DNA from: Colwellia sp. D2M02
GTDB lineage: Bacteria > Pseudomonadota > Gammaproteobacteria > Enterobacterales > Alteromonadaceae
Direction of reading: 5' to 3'
Assembly: GCF_018860755.1 (NCBI RefSeq)
Contig: NZ_JAHKPW010000058.1
Location: forward strand, 79,753 to 143,752
DNA length: 64,000 bases
The notes beneath the pieces are model-generated. The model ran no database searches and was not told the origin of the DNA. It saw only the letters and a list, made by a program, of their open reading frames with translations. Below, piece by piece: positions 1 through 9,162 of the stretch (within the stretch, counting starts at the first letter, position 1; every line of letters begins with the position of its first letter). The position numbers and the translations under genes were made by a program.

Positions 1-92
1 AACAGCAGCTAAAATTAAATCATGTTAACGTTTTCTGAACAACGTTTAACTTATTTTATAGTACGTTATGTGGAGCATCTTGTAAGGCTAAA

Positions 93-518
93 CTATGAAA
101 TGTTGCCATTAATTGTCGCGACAATGGTTCTACTGCCGCCGTAATCTCTATGTTCACCTAAATAGATCCCTTGCCAAATTCCCATATTCAAAACCCCTTG
201 GCTAATAGGTATTGTTAAACTACAGCCTAATGTACTGGCTTTTATATGAGCAGGCATATCATCGTCACCTTCATAGGTATGTTGATAATAGGCAGCACGC
301 TCGGGTACAAAATGATTAAAATGCGCTTCCATATCGCTACGCACTGTTGGGTCTGCATTTTCGTTGATAGTTAACGAGGCTGAAGAGTGCTTAATAAATA
401 AGTGTAAAATGCCACATTCTACTTGCCTGAGTTCGGGTAAACTTCTGATAATTTCATCAGTTACTAAATGGAAGCCACGTTTTCGTGCTTTTAAGGTTAT
501 TTGTGTTTGATACCACAT
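93..518 (-). CDS. YjbQ/UPF0047 family protein
   Basis: A 141-residue cytosolic protein of the YjbQ (UPF0047, TIGR00149) family, whose usual length is about 140 residues. Family-typical segments are visible: [13 protein letters not shown] around residues 43-55, then a glycine-rich C-terminal block with [13 protein letters not shown]. Members have been linked to a side activity as thiamine phosphate synthase, but the physiological role is not settled. It lies 39 bases downstream of the LysR gene on the same strand and could be read from the same transcript. The 92 bases before it at the window edge hold nothing I can assign. Confidence 0.85.
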   Translation of the reverse strand: MWYQTQITLKARKRGFHLVTDEIIRSLPELRQVECGILHLFIKHSSASLTINENADPTVRSDMEAHFNHFVPERAAYYQHTYEGDDDMPAHIKASTLGCSLTIPISQGVLNMGIWQGIYLGEHRDYGGSRTIVATINGNIS

Positions 519-557
519 AGTTATTTCCTAGCTCCTTTTTAGCTATTTATTAATGCA

Positions 558-1538
558 TTACTCATTATTTGCATATAACTGAGCAAAAGCTTGCATCGCT
601 TGCGGAATAAGTTGTTCTATTATAGTTACTTGTGAGTTATTTACTTGATAGCGAGCATACAAGGTTTTAAATACCCCATGTTCACCTAAACGATAGCCTT
701 GTAGTAGTGATTGCTGAGCTTGGCTACTTACTAACCAATCAGGCAATGTGGCAACGCCCATATTTGCTGCCACCATTTGTAGCATAATATGACTATTATT
801 CACTTGCTTTACTTTTGCTGGCGTAACCTTTGCTGGGGTTAAAAAGAGTTTGAAAATATCTAACTCTGTTATCGGTAAAGGGTAGGTTAATAGAGTGAGT
901 TGCTGAAAATCTTGTGCGTTTAAGTAGCTATGCTGTGGGTTTAGTTGTTGCTGTTTTGACGATACTGCTACTACCTCAAACTGGCCTATTTCATGATACA
1001 CAAAAGTATCATCATTGTGTCTTTCATCGGTAAATAAAATATCGACACTTTGATCGTTTTCTTGTTGATGGGAAATAGATGAAGACATTTTAGTTGAAGA
1101 TTGAGTGGTTATGCGTGGAAAGTTTTCATCAATAAACTCAATGTTGTACGAATTGTTATAGGCTGAATCGTCAGTAATATTGTTAGTATTGCTTGGTGAA
1201 AAGTTATTAATTACTGGCAATAACCACTGAAAACACGCATGACAGGCAACGGCTAAGCGTAAGCTCTGTTTTTGTTTACTTGGTGCTTTTAATTGTTGCT
1301 TGGTCTGTTCTATTTTTGGGAGAATGTCAGTTGCTAAAGCGAGTAATACTTTACCTGTTTCAGTAAACTCTATTGGCGAACTGTTGCGAATAAATAGTGG
1401 CGAGCTTAAACGGCTCTCTAAGTCTTTAATTTGATGTGATAAAGCCGATTGACTGCTAAATAATTTGTCGGCAGCTTTACGAAGATTCCCGGTATCGGCA
1501 AGTGCTGCCATGGTTTTTAAATGTTTAATTTCGAACAT
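558..1538 (-). CDS. LysR-family transcriptional regulator, MetR-like
   Basis: A 326-residue LysR-type regulator. The N-terminal winged helix-turn-helix (residues 1-60, with SSQSALSHQIKDLE) is followed by an effector-binding domain. The opening MFEIKHLKTMAAL, the segment RLAVACHACFQWLLPVINNF and the later MVAANMGVATLPDW closely follow MetR, the methionine-pathway activator that responds to homocysteine. A serine- and asparagine-rich insert near residues 115-160 makes it longer than the family core. No metE or metH lies in the window, so the target genes cannot be read from context. The MetR assignment is by remembered similarity; a paralogue is possible. Confidence 0.7.
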   Translation of the reverse strand: MFEIKHLKTMAALADTGNLRKAADKLFSSQSALSHQIKDLESRLSSPLFIRNSSPIEFTETGKVLLALATDILPKIEQTKQQLKAPSKQKQSLRLAVACHACFQWLLPVINNFSPSNTNNITDDSAYNNSYNIEFIDENFPRITTQSSTKMSSSISHQQENDQSVDILFTDERHNDDTFVYHEIGQFEVVAVSSKQQQLNPQHSYLNAQDFQQLTLLTYPLPITELDIFKLFLTPAKVTPAKVKQVNNSHIMLQMVAANMGVATLPDWLVSSQAQQSLLQGYRLGEHGVFKTLYARYQVNNSQVTIIEQLIPQAMQAFAQLYANNE

Positions 1539-1693
1539 GGTTAACTCCTTTCAACTTCCTGTTGAATTATTTGCGGCTGTTTTTCCTATCGCTTTTCTAA
1601 AGTATAACCACTTAGGTGTCTAGACGTCTATATGTTTTTTGATGTTTAGTTGTTCTCATGGCTATTTATCATCTAGGTAGGTCTTAAAACGAA

Positions 1694-1719
1694 AAAAGCG
1701 AGCTTATGAGCTCGCTTTT
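1694..1719 (-). terminator. Rho-independent terminator of the VOC gene
   Basis: A perfect 11-bp stem (AAAAGCGAGCT / AGCTCGCTTTT) with a 4-base loop lies past the stop of the minus-strand VOC gene. Read on the minus strand it runs into a T tract. The symmetry lets it stop transcription from either side. Confidence 0.75.
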
Positions 1720-1743
1720 GTTTATTTTCGTGAAGGCTATTCT

Positions 1744-1804
1744 GTTATCGCTTTGTTATCGCTTTGTTATCGCTTTGTTATCGCTTTGTTATCGCTTTGT
1801 TATC
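1744..1804. repeat. 11-bp tandem repeat, about 5.5 copies
   Basis: The unit GTTATCGCTTT repeats five times without a mismatch from 1744 to 1798, followed by a partial GTTATC to 1804. It begins at the stop codon of the VOC gene and fills the space before its terminator. Because 11 is not a multiple of three, expansion into the gene would shift its frame. Perfect copies suggest recent slippage. Confidence 0.9.
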
Positions 1805-2331
1805 TATGACTCGTGTAACCAAGCAGCGTGTTGTGGAGCACGCTTAGTGACAGACCACTCTTCTATCATGTCTTGTGCTACTTTATTTAATTGCTGGTAT
1901 TGCTCAGGGGTACCAATATCAGCGGCTAGCTCTAAACGGTGACCATTAGGGTCGAAGAAATAAATAGATTTAAATACGCCGTGATTAACGGGACCTAACA
2001 CATCAACGCCTTTGCTGACGAGTTCATCTCTTGCTGAAACTAACGCTTCAACATTACTTACACGTAAGGCAATGTGTTGTACCCATGCTGGTGTATTTTG
2101 GTCACGATCCATTTCTGGGGAATTAGGTAGTTCAAAAAAAGCGAGTACGTTTTCGTTACCTGCATCTAAAAAAATATGCATGTAAGGATCAGGGGCTTTG
2201 GTTGAAGGCACCTCGTTTTCAGCAATTGCTAATACTAAGTCCATGTTTAACATGTCTTTGTACCAGTTGGTTGTTACTTTCGCATCTTTACATCGATATG
2301 CAACGTGATGAATTTTTTCAATGTTAATCAT
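1804..2331 (-). CDS. VOC-family (glyoxalase/dioxygenase-fold) protein
   Basis: A 175-residue protein of the vicinal oxygen chelate superfamily. It opens with the typical IEKIHHVAYRCKD strand with a metal-ligand His, and has a second half with WVQHIALRVSN and a C-terminal FFDPNGHRLELA carrying the Glu ligand. Two beta-alpha-beta-beta-beta units fit one VOC domain. The substrate cannot be told from sequence: lyase, dioxygenase and resistance proteins share this fold. It is a single-gene unit between the LysR gene and purU, with its stop codon touching the 11-bp tandem repeat. Confidence 0.8.
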   Translation of the reverse strand: MINIEKIHHVAYRCKDAKVTTNWYKDMLNMDLVLAIAENEVPSTKAPDPYMHIFLDAGNENVLAFFELPNSPEMDRDQNTPAWVQHIALRVSNVEALVSARDELVSKGVDVLGPVNHGVFKSIYFFDPNGHRLELAADIGTPEQYQQLNKVAQDMIEEWSVTKRAPQHAAWLHES

Positions 2332-2543
2332 AAGCAGGACTTCTTTATTTAAAGATCGTTAGATAAATAGTTAAGCTAATTTTAATCATAAATTTAATCG
2401 GGGGGCTAATGTTGACGATATTTAATAAGTTGACTGGCGTTACTGTGAGTTGACGCGTGTATAGAAATTATTACAGTGTAGCTTTTATCAACATAAGAAG
2501 AGGAGTTATGCTGATAAAAACCGATAAATAGAGTAGCTGCTGT

Positions 2544-3404
2544 TTAAGCCAAAATAACCGTTTTATCACCGTTTAAACAAACACGTAATTCTGCGTGCAT
2601 GCGCACCGCATGGCTTAGGGCGGTTGCCTCTAAATCGTGACCCATGTGCACCATTTGGTTTATGGTGAATGTGTGGTTAATTGGTTTAACTTCTTGAGCA
2701 ATAATAGGTCCTTCATCAAGGTTTGCGGTCACGTAATGTGCAGTAGCACCAATAACTTTTACGCCTCGTGCGTGTGCTTGATGGTAAGGACGTGCGCCTT
2801 TAAAGCTTGGCAAGAATGAATGATGAATATTAATAGCATGCCCTTGTAGCTGCTGGCATAAATCATCAGATAAAATTTGCATATAACGGGCGAGTACTAA
2901 TAAGTCGACATTTTTCTCTTTCATTAACGCTAATATTTGCGCTTCTTGTGCGGCTTTAGTGTCTGGGGTGACCGGTAAGTAATAAAAAGGCACGTCATGC
3001 CACTGACTTAATGACTCACAGGTTTGGTGATTAGAAACCACTCCTACAATATTAACTGGCAGAGCACCTGACTTCCACTTGGTTAATAGTGATACTAAAC
3101 AGTGATCATCTTTTGATACTGCCACTAATATATTGGGGAAATCTTCACGCTTTCTTAGTTGGTATTGCATGGTTAAGGGTTTAGCTAACTCGTCCATTGC
3201 TTGCAAAAACTCTTGGCTAGATACGTTTAAATTTCTGTCATCAAAAGCAATGCGCGAGAAAAAAGTTTCAGTATACGGGTCGCTGTACTGTGATGTTTCG
3301 GTAATAAAAGCGCCGTGAGCAAATAGGCTTTGCGAGACTTGTGCTAAAACGCCCGTATTATCAGGACACTGCAATGTTAAAATATAATGGGTAATACCAG
3401 ACAT
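2544..3404 (-). CDS. purU: Formyltetrahydrofolate deformylase PurU
   Basis: A 286-residue enzyme hydrolysing 10-formyltetrahydrofolate to tetrahydrofolate and formate, which balances one-carbon pools and supplies formate to purine synthesis. An N-terminal ACT domain (roughly 5-85, TLQCPDNTGVLAQVS) precedes the formyltransferase fold. The catalytic region NIHHSFLPSFKGA and the downstream LDEGPIIAQEV hold the Asn-His-Asp set expected of this family. Length matches known PurU (about 280). It is a lone gene on the minus strand. Confidence 0.95.
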   Translation of the reverse strand: MSGITHYILTLQCPDNTGVLAQVSQSLFAHGAFITETSQYSDPYTETFFSRIAFDDRNLNVSSQEFLQAMDELAKPLTMQYQLRKREDFPNILVAVSKDDHCLVSLLTKWKSGALPVNIVGVVSNHQTCESLSQWHDVPFYYLPVTPDTKAAQEAQILALMKEKNVDLLVLARYMQILSDDLCQQLQGHAINIHHSFLPSFKGARPYHQAHARGVKVIGATAHYVTANLDEGPIIAQEVKPINHTFTINQMVHMGHDLEATALSHAVRMHAELRVCLNGDKTVILA

Positions 3405-3544
3405 AAATAACCTAAAGATAAAATTTTATAGTTTCATCATTAGATATTTTTAAAGGGATTACTAGCGTTTTCATAGCCCTTATTGCTATAAGTAGCTAAA
3501 CAAACGTTATAGTGAAAGCGCTTAGTTATTTTTATTAAAACGTG

Positions 3545-3772
3545 TTATTGAGATAGCTTATGTTTATTTTTGATATAAAGTTGTTCAACTTTTTCACGTG
3601 CCCATGGTGTTTTGCGTAAAAACTTTAAGCTTGAGTTAATGCTCGGGTTGTCAGTGAAGCATTTAATTTTAATTTCTTTACCGAGCGCTTCAAAACCAAA
3701 GTAGGCTTCTAGGTCGGTAACTATGGCTTTTAAGGTAATGCCATGTAGTGGGTTATAAGGTTGGTTATCCAT
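3545..3772 (-). CDS. VF530/DUF2132-family small protein
   Basis: A 75-residue protein starting MDNQPYNPLHGITL, matching the small VF530 family (DUF2132), which has a helical fold resembling DNA-binding SAP-like modules. The family hallmarks NPLHG near the N-terminus and CFTDNPSIxSSLKFLRKTPWAR are present. I chose the ATG at 3772 over an upstream in-frame GTG at 3799, because the family begins right before the NPLHG motif. Function is unknown. Confidence 0.75.
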   Translation of the reverse strand: MDNQPYNPLHGITLKAIVTDLEAYFGFEALGKEIKIKCFTDNPSINSSLKFLRKTPWAREKVEQLYIKNKHKLSQ

Positions 3773-3847
3773 GATGAGAAACTTTAAAAAATAAAACACA
3801 ATAGGGTGAGTATACCACTATTGTGTTTAGAGTTTTATCAACTTTGC

Positions 3848-4576
3848 TTAGGCAAAGTGTTTAACTAATTCATCATGGCCGCCAATGTGCTTCCCATCAA
3901 TAAATATTTGCGGCGTAGTGTCACCGTTACTAATAGCGCGCATCGCAGAAAGTGATGTGTTTTCGCCGAGTACTAGCTCTTCATAACTTAAACCTTGCTC
4001 AGCTAATAACGCTTTAGCTTTAGTGCAGTATGAACAACCTGGCTTAGTAAACATGGCTACGTTAGCTTTTGGTAATGCCTCAGGGTTAATAAAGTTAAGC
4101 ATAGTATCAGCATCAGACACTTCAAACGGGTCGCCTGGTAAGTCTGGCTCAATAAACATTTTTTCAACAACGCCATCTTTTACTAGCATTGCATAACGCC
4201 AGCTGCGCTTACCAAAACCAATGGCTTTTTTGTCAACTAATAAGCCCATGCCGTCAGTAAAGTCACCATTACCATCAGGAATAAAGCTAATGTTGTTAGC
4301 GTGTTGGTCACTTGCCCAAGCGTTCATAACAAACGTGTCGTTTACTGATACACAAACGATTTCATCAATACCGTTTTCAAAAAACTTAGGGGCTAATTCG
4401 TTGTAACGAGGTAAATGAGAAGATGAGCATGTTGGCGTGAATGCGCCAGGCAATGAGAAAACAATAACGGTTTTACCTGAGAAAATTTCCTTGCTGTCAC
4501 GTTGGCTCCAATCATCTTCTGCTCTTATTGGAAAGGTAACCGATGGTACTTTTTGACCTGTCATATCTTTAAACAT
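3848..4576 (-). CDS. Peroxiredoxin-glutaredoxin hybrid (Prx5/Grx)
   Basis: A natural fusion of a Prx5-type peroxiredoxin (about residues 1-165) and a glutaredoxin (about 170-242). It reduces hydrogen peroxide and organic hydroperoxides with glutathione as electron donor. The peroxidatic cysteine lies in PGAFTPTCS near residue 46, and the glutaredoxin active site is GCSYC. This layout is that of Haemophilus hybrid PGdx. The ATG at 4576 is preferred: a GGAG ribosome-binding site sits about 8 bases upstream, and the upstream in-frame TTG overlaps that site. It is monocistronic. Confidence 0.93.
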   Translation of the reverse strand: MFKDMTGQKVPSVTFPIRAEDDWSQRDSKEIFSGKTVIVFSLPGAFTPTCSSSHLPRYNELAPKFFENGIDEIVCVSVNDTFVMNAWASDQHANNISFIPDGNGDFTDGMGLLVDKKAIGFGKRSWRYAMLVKDGVVEKMFIEPDLPGDPFEVSDADTMLNFINPEALPKANVAMFTKPGCSYCTKAKALLAEQGLSYEELVLGENTSLSAMRAISNGDTTPQIFIDGKHIGGHDELVKHFA

Positions 4577-4888
4577 AGTGTGCTCCAAGGTGGTTTAAAA
4601 TGTTAACTCTAATAATTAACTTGGGACTATTATGTTGATATTCAAGTTAAATATAAAATTGTAAATACCATTCATTACGATAGGTTTTACCTATTGATGA
4701 GCGGTTTAATATTTTATTCAACACATAGACCAAGCCGATAATGTTTTTTGTCTTCAATTGTTGTCTTTACTCATAGTGGCTAGCTTAGTTTAGTACGCTA
4801 TAAAGAATAAGATACTTGTAGCAGCGATAAATAAGTATTAAGGGTTTGCTAGTAAGCACTACTGCGTGATAAATTAGCGATATTAAAG
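4577..4888. other. Intergenic region between prx-grx and hutG
   Basis: About 310 bases between divergent genes. It must carry promoters for both sides, but I see no clear sigma70 boxes. The only strong signal is the palindrome at its right end, listed separately. Confidence 0.5.
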
Positions 4889-4900
4889 TTGTATATACAA
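4889..4900. promoter_or_regulatory. HutC-type operator candidate
   Basis: A perfect 12-bp palindrome, TTGTATATACAA, ends 13 bases before the hutG ATG. The core TGTA-N2-TACA is the known binding pattern of HutC, the GntR-family urocanate-responsive repressor of histidine utilisation. Placement over the leader fits repression. No hutC gene lies in this window. Confidence 0.65.
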
Positions 4901-4913
4901 TTTGGTGGCACCG

Positions 4914-5696
4914 ATGAATTCAAGTTACACAATAGATAAGGGTAGCATTGGCATGTTAATTAGCATGCCACATAATGGCCAGGCAATTGCTAGTGAAATA
5001 GCGAACACTATGACCGAAACTGCAAAGCAGGTTCCTGATACTGACTGGTATATGGACAAACTCTATGACTTTGCTCTTGAGTTAGGGATTAGTATTATTA
5101 AACCTAAATATAGTCGTTATGTTATTGACTTAAATAGAGATATTTCCGGTGTTAATTTATACCCTGGTGCCAACAGTACCGAACTGTGCCCAACCACAGC
5201 CTTTGATAATAGCCCGTTATATTTACCGCAACAAACACCAAGTGAAGCTGAAATAAGTCGCAGAATTGAGCAATATTGGCAACCTTATCATCAAGCAATA
5301 GCTACAACCTTAGCTGAAATGAAACAAGAGTTCGGCAAAGTAGTTTTATTGGATGCCCACTCTATTTTGTCTCACGTGCCTCGCTTTTTTGAAGGGCAGC
5401 TACCAGATTTTAACTTTGGTAATGCTGATGGTAAAAGCTGTAGTGATGATCTTATTGAAAAAATTCAACAGCTTGATTTGTCACCATACACCAGTGTTGT
5501 TAATGGTCGCTTTAAAGGGGGCTATATAACTAGAGCTTATGGCGACCCGGCTAATAATATTCACGCTATTCAGTTAGAGCTGTCGCAACATACTTATATG
5601 GACGAGCCAAGTGATCATTATAATGAAGAGAAGGCTACTCAGGTAAAGCTTAAATTAGCGAACTTTGTTAAATGCTTGGCTAACTTTGCCAAGTAA
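4914..5696 (+). CDS. hutG: N-formylglutamate deformylase HutG
   Basis: A 260-residue zinc hydrolase that releases formate from N-formylglutamate, giving glutamate as the last step of the five-step histidine degradation route. Visible family motifs are MPHNG near the start, YVIDLNRD, LDAHSI and the C-terminal IQLELSQHTYMDE. The ATG at 4914 follows GGTGG and is preferred to the upstream in-frame TTG and GTG, which would make the protein start right beside the operator. It is cotranscribed with hutF, 23 bases downstream. Confidence 0.92.
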   Translation: MNSSYTIDKGSIGMLISMPHNGQAIASEIANTMTETAKQVPDTDWYMDKLYDFALELGISIIKPKYSRYVIDLNRDISGVNLYPGANSTELCPTTAFDNSPLYLPQQTPSEAEISRRIEQYWQPYHQAIATTLAEMKQEFGKVVLLDAHSILSHVPRFFEGQLPDFNFGNADGKSCSDDLIEKIQQLDLSPYTSVVNGRFKGGYITRAYGDPANNIHAIQLELSQHTYMDEPSDHYNEEKATQVKLKLANFVKCLANFAK

Positions 5697-5719
5697 ACCT
5701 TTAGATATAGAAGATAATA

Positions 5720-7114
5720 ATGAAATTATACGCAGACAATATTTTGTTACAGGGGGGTTGGGCAGAGCAGCAAACCCTTACCATTGAAAACGGTATAATC
5801 ACTGCTATTGAGGCAGGTTTTGTTGAAGGGGCCGAAGTTGCCAAAGGGGCTGTTATCCCCGGTATGGTTAACTGTCACTCTCATGCATTTCAGCGAGCAT
5901 TTGCTGGTTTTAGCGAGCAGGGCAGCGAAGGACAAGATAGTTTTTGGACTTGGCGAAAAATTATGTATCAATTTTTAGCGCAGCTAACTGAGCATGACGC
6001 TAAAGTGATCGCTAAACAGCTTTATATAGAAATGCTTAAAATGGGCTATACCCGTGTTGCTGAGTTTCACTATCTTCATCATGAAATTGATGGCAGTTGC
6101 TATGAAAATACTAGTAATTTAGCTAATAGCTCTGGCTTAAGTACTATGGCTGAATCAATATTTAAAGCGGCAAGCGAGTCTGGTATTGGATTAACCATGC
6201 TGCCGGTGTTATATCAATACAGCGGTTTTGGCGCTCAAGCAGCTAACGATGGCCAAAAACGTTTTATTAATTCTACCGAGCAGTTTAATCAATTAGTGAC
6301 TGAGTGTTTTGTCTTAAGTGAGCAGTACGCTAATACGAACGTTGGTATTGCGCCACACTCATTACGAGCGGTTGATAAACAGTCGTTAACTGAAGCTGTT
6401 CAGCATGTGCGTGCTTTAGATGCCAAAGCGCCTATTCATATTCACATTAGTGAACAGCAAAAAGAAGTTGATGATTGCTTAGCGCATTATGGGAAACGTC
6501 CAGTACAGTGGCTACTTGATAACGCCTCACTTGATCAACATTGGTGTTTAATCCACGCAACGCATATTAATGAAGATGAGCGAAAAGGTATTATTGCAAC
6601 TAAAGCTATTGCGGGGATTTGCCCTACCACAGAAGCAAATTTGGGCGATGGTATTTTCCCAACGACTGAATTTTTAGCCGAGCAAGGCACCTTTGCGATA
6701 GGCTCTGATAGCCATATTTCAGTTAACCCCATTGAAGAGTTACGTTGGTTAGAATATGCACAGCGCTTAATTAAACAACAACGTGCTATTTTAGCGAATA
6801 ACGAGCAAGCCTCGGTAGGTCAAAATTTATGGCAGCGTGCAGCACAAGGTGGCGCTCAAAGTACCAATGCTAATACAGGCCTTTTAGCTGTCGGGATGCA
6901 AGCTGATTTAGTCGTGCTAGATGGTCGTAAAACGCAATTGTTTGCTCATGATAATAAACACTTACTTGATAGTGTTATTTTTGCAAGCCAGCAAAGCCCC
7001 GTTTGTGATGTTATGGTAAATGGCCGCTGGGTAATACGTGATACTTCGCATAAACAAGAGCTAGAGAGTGCTGATGATTTTTCTCAGCTGTTAGCACGCC
7101 TTTCAAAACACTAG
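5720..7114 (+). CDS. hutF: Formimidoylglutamate deiminase HutF
   Basis: A 464-residue amidohydrolase that removes ammonia from N-formimidoylglutamate to give N-formylglutamate, the substrate of HutG. The metal site begins with NCHSHAFQRAF (around residue 51), followed by later histidines in HIHISEQ and the IGSDSH aspartate/histidine motif. Length fits HutF (about 450). The hutG-hutF pair is the lower half of the five-step route; hutH, hutU and hutI are not here. A terminator follows at 7152. Confidence 0.93.
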   Translation: MKLYADNILLQGGWAEQQTLTIENGIITAIEAGFVEGAEVAKGAVIPGMVNCHSHAFQRAFAGFSEQGSEGQDSFWTWRKIMYQFLAQLTEHDAKVIAKQLYIEMLKMGYTRVAEFHYLHHEIDGSCYENTSNLANSSGLSTMAESIFKAASESGIGLTMLPVLYQYSGFGAQAANDGQKRFINSTEQFNQLVTECFVLSEQYANTNVGIAPHSLRAVDKQSLTEAVQHVRALDAKAPIHIHISEQQKEVDDCLAHYGKRPVQWLLDNASLDQHWCLIHATHINEDERKGIIATKAIAGICPTTEANLGDGIFPTTEFLAEQGTFAIGSDSHISVNPIEELRWLEYAQRLIKQQRAILANNEQASVGQNLWQRAAQGGAQSTNANTGLLAVGMQADLVVLDGRKTQLFAHDNKHLLDSVIFASQQSPVCDVMVNGRWVIRDTSHKQELESADDFSQLLARLSKH

Positions 7115-7151
7115 TTTTTTTACATACGAGTTAACATAAAAATTTATGTCA

Positions 7152-7188
7152 AAAGCCTTAACCAAATTACATTTGTTAAGGTTTTTTT
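7152..7188 (+). terminator. Rho-independent terminator of hutGF
   Basis: Inverted repeat CCTTAAC (7156-7162) / GTTAAGG (7175-7181) followed directly by seven T residues. It closes the hut operon shortly after the hutF stop. Confidence 0.75.
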
Positions 7189-7202
7189 GATAATGCATAA
7201 CA

Positions 7203-7559
7203 CTAAAACATATTGGTATAGTTAGAAATTACTTGGCAAACTTGTTTTTGATGTTTGAGATGTAGCACGATATCACGCGTCTCTGTTTGGCAAATATTAT
7301 GATAAAACTCCTTAACATTTGCACGAGAAGAGGTAATAGACTTTACTTGCGCTATCTCTTCTGGAGAATAAGCGGTCATCTTAGGCTCTAGGTCTGTATA
7401 TATTTTCTCAGCCTTTAAGCGGACTTTGGTATCGCTAAGCTCAGCAAACTGATCTAATAAATATTCCTTTTTTTGGTTATAAAAATTAGTCACTTCAGCG
7501 TTAGGATAAAAGTGCAAATAAATCGCAATGGCGACGATTAAGATCAATAATTTTTTCAT
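7203..7559 (-). CDS. Hypothetical membrane-anchored or exported protein
   Basis: A 118-residue protein I do not recognise. The first 16 residues (KKLLILIVAIAIYLHFY) form one hydrophobic helix, so it is either a signal anchor or an uncleaved leader. The rest is soluble, charged and mostly helical, with two cysteines (in HNICQTE and KQVCQV) that could form a disulphide in the periplasm. It stands alone, convergent with hutF and divergent from ccoG. Confidence 0.55.
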   Translation of the reverse strand: MKKLLILIVAIAIYLHFYPNAEVTNFYNQKKEYLLDQFAELSDTKVRLKAEKIYTDLEPKMTAYSPEEIAQVKSITSSRANVKEFYHNICQTETRDIVLHLKHQKQVCQVISNYTNMF

Positions 7560-7695
7560 ACAATGTCTTATAATATTGAGTAAGTTATTATGTTATATTA
7601 ATTCAGTGATTTAGGGCAATTAATTTCCTGTTACGACTGCCTAGTCAATAAAAGCACTAAAACAAAGTGTATCACTCATTTATCAAGGATTTATC

Positions 7696-9162
7696 GTGAG
7701 AGCAAACGACCAATCATCCTCATCGTCAAATAAGAGCAAAGATAATGCTGTATCACAGCATATTCCAGTTAAAAATATTAAAATACACGGGCAAAAAAAT
7801 ACGGGCAAAGATCGTTACAAGCCGGGTGACCAAATTTATGTCCGTAAAGTCTCGGGCTTCTTTCAAAAACTAAGACAGCGCATGAATATAATCTTTTTTG
7901 CGGTGTTTGCGATTATTCCGTGGTTGCAATATAACGGGCAACAAGCGGTACTGTTTGATATTACAGAGCAGCGCTTTACCTTGTGGGGCTTAACATTATG
8001 GCCACAAGATTTGACGCTTTTAGCGTGGATTTTCATTTTTAGTGCCTTTTTACTGTTTTTTGTTACTACCTTTTTAGGGCGAGTTTGGTGTGGCTATATG
8101 TGTCCGCAAACCGTATGGACCTTCATTTTTATTTGGTTTGAAGAAAAAATAGAGGGCACAGCTAATCAGCGTAGAAAGCTTGATAAGCAAAAAATGAATG
8201 CGAATAAGTTTATCAGAAAAGCTTTAAAGCATAGTGCTTGGCTATTTTTCTCGCTATTAACCGCAATGACCTTTGCCGGCTACTTTTCTCCAATGCAATC
8301 GTTGTTTATTGATACCTTCACTTTTAATACTTCTTTGGGGATGGCAGGTGTGCTCGCCTTTTTCGCGTTGGCAACATACGGTAATGCAGGCTGGATGAGA
8401 GAAACAGTTTGTTTACACATGTGTCCTTATGCGCGTTTTCAATCAGCAATGTTTGATAAAGACACAGTAACGGTTTCTTATGACGCAGAGCGTGGTGAAG
8501 GCCGAGGTGCACGCGGGCGCAAAGAAGACCCTAAAGCGCTGGGCTTAGGTGATTGTATTGATTGTAACTTGTGTGTTGAGGTTTGCCCTACCGGTATAGA
8601 TATTCGTAATGGTTTGCAGTACGAGTGTATTAATTGTGGTGCATGTGTTGATGCGTGTAATGGTGTTATGGATAAAATGAATTATGCTCGAGGGCTTATT
8701 CGTTATACCACCGAGCATGAGTTGAAGCATAAGAAGGTACATGTAGTACGCGGCAAGTTAATTGGCTATGGCTTGTTACTGGTGATTATGAGTAGCATGC
8801 TGATTTTAGAAGTGGTTAACCGTGTGCCGCTATCATTAGACATTATTCGTGATAGAACAGAGCTAGCCAAAGAAAACTTTAATGGTGAAATTGAAAATGT
8901 TTTCACCTTGAAAATATTAAACATGTCACAAACCGATAACACTTATAAGTTGTCGGTCAGCGGGATAGAAAATACTCAATGGCATGGAGCACAAGAAATT
9001 ACGGTTAAAGCAGCAACCGCATCTACTTTGCCAATTAGTATTTCAGTTGACCCTTATGATTTAAAAGGTTACATGACAGATATTACTTTTACCGTAGAAC
9101 AAATAAATACCGACTCTGAGGTGAAGGTTGCGCAAGAAAGTCGCTTCTTCAATAAACGTTAA
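7696..9162 (+). CDS. ccoG: Cytochrome oxidase accessory protein CcoG (RdxA/FixG family)
   Basis: A 488-residue polyferredoxin membrane protein involved in copper handling and assembly of cbb3-type cytochrome c oxidase. Several membrane helices (for example around residues 58-75, 105-130 and 175-200) precede two 4Fe-4S clusters built on CIDCNLCVEVCP and CINCGACVDAC. A further helix and a C-terminal immunoglobulin-like FixG domain complete it. The GTG start is supported by AAGGA about 7 bases upstream. No ccoNOQP or ccoI genes are near. The stop overlaps the srkA ATG by one base (TAATG). Confidence 0.93.
   Translation: MRANDQSSSSSNKSKDNAVSQHIPVKNIKIHGQKNTGKDRYKPGDQIYVRKVSGFFQKLRQRMNIIFFAVFAIIPWLQYNGQQAVLFDITEQRFTLWGLTLWPQDLTLLAWIFIFSAFLLFFVTTFLGRVWCGYMCPQTVWTFIFIWFEEKIEGTANQRRKLDKQKMNANKFIRKALKHSAWLFFSLLTAMTFAGYFSPMQSLFIDTFTFNTSLGMAGVLAFFALATYGNAGWMRETVCLHMCPYARFQSAMFDKDTVTVSYDAERGEGRGARGRKEDPKALGLGDCIDCNLCVEVCPTGIDIRNGLQYECINCGACVDACNGVMDKMNYARGLIRYTTEHELKHKKVHVVRGKLIGYGLLLVIMSSMLILEVVNRVPLSLDIIRDRTELAKENFNGEIENVFTLKILNMSQTDNTYKLSVSGIENTQWHGAQEITVKAATASTLPISISVDPYDLKGYMTDITFTVEQINTDSEVKVAQESRFFNKR

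Noticed and set aside
1744..1804. CRISPR-like array
   Set aside because: The units are 11 bases, directly tandem with no spacers.
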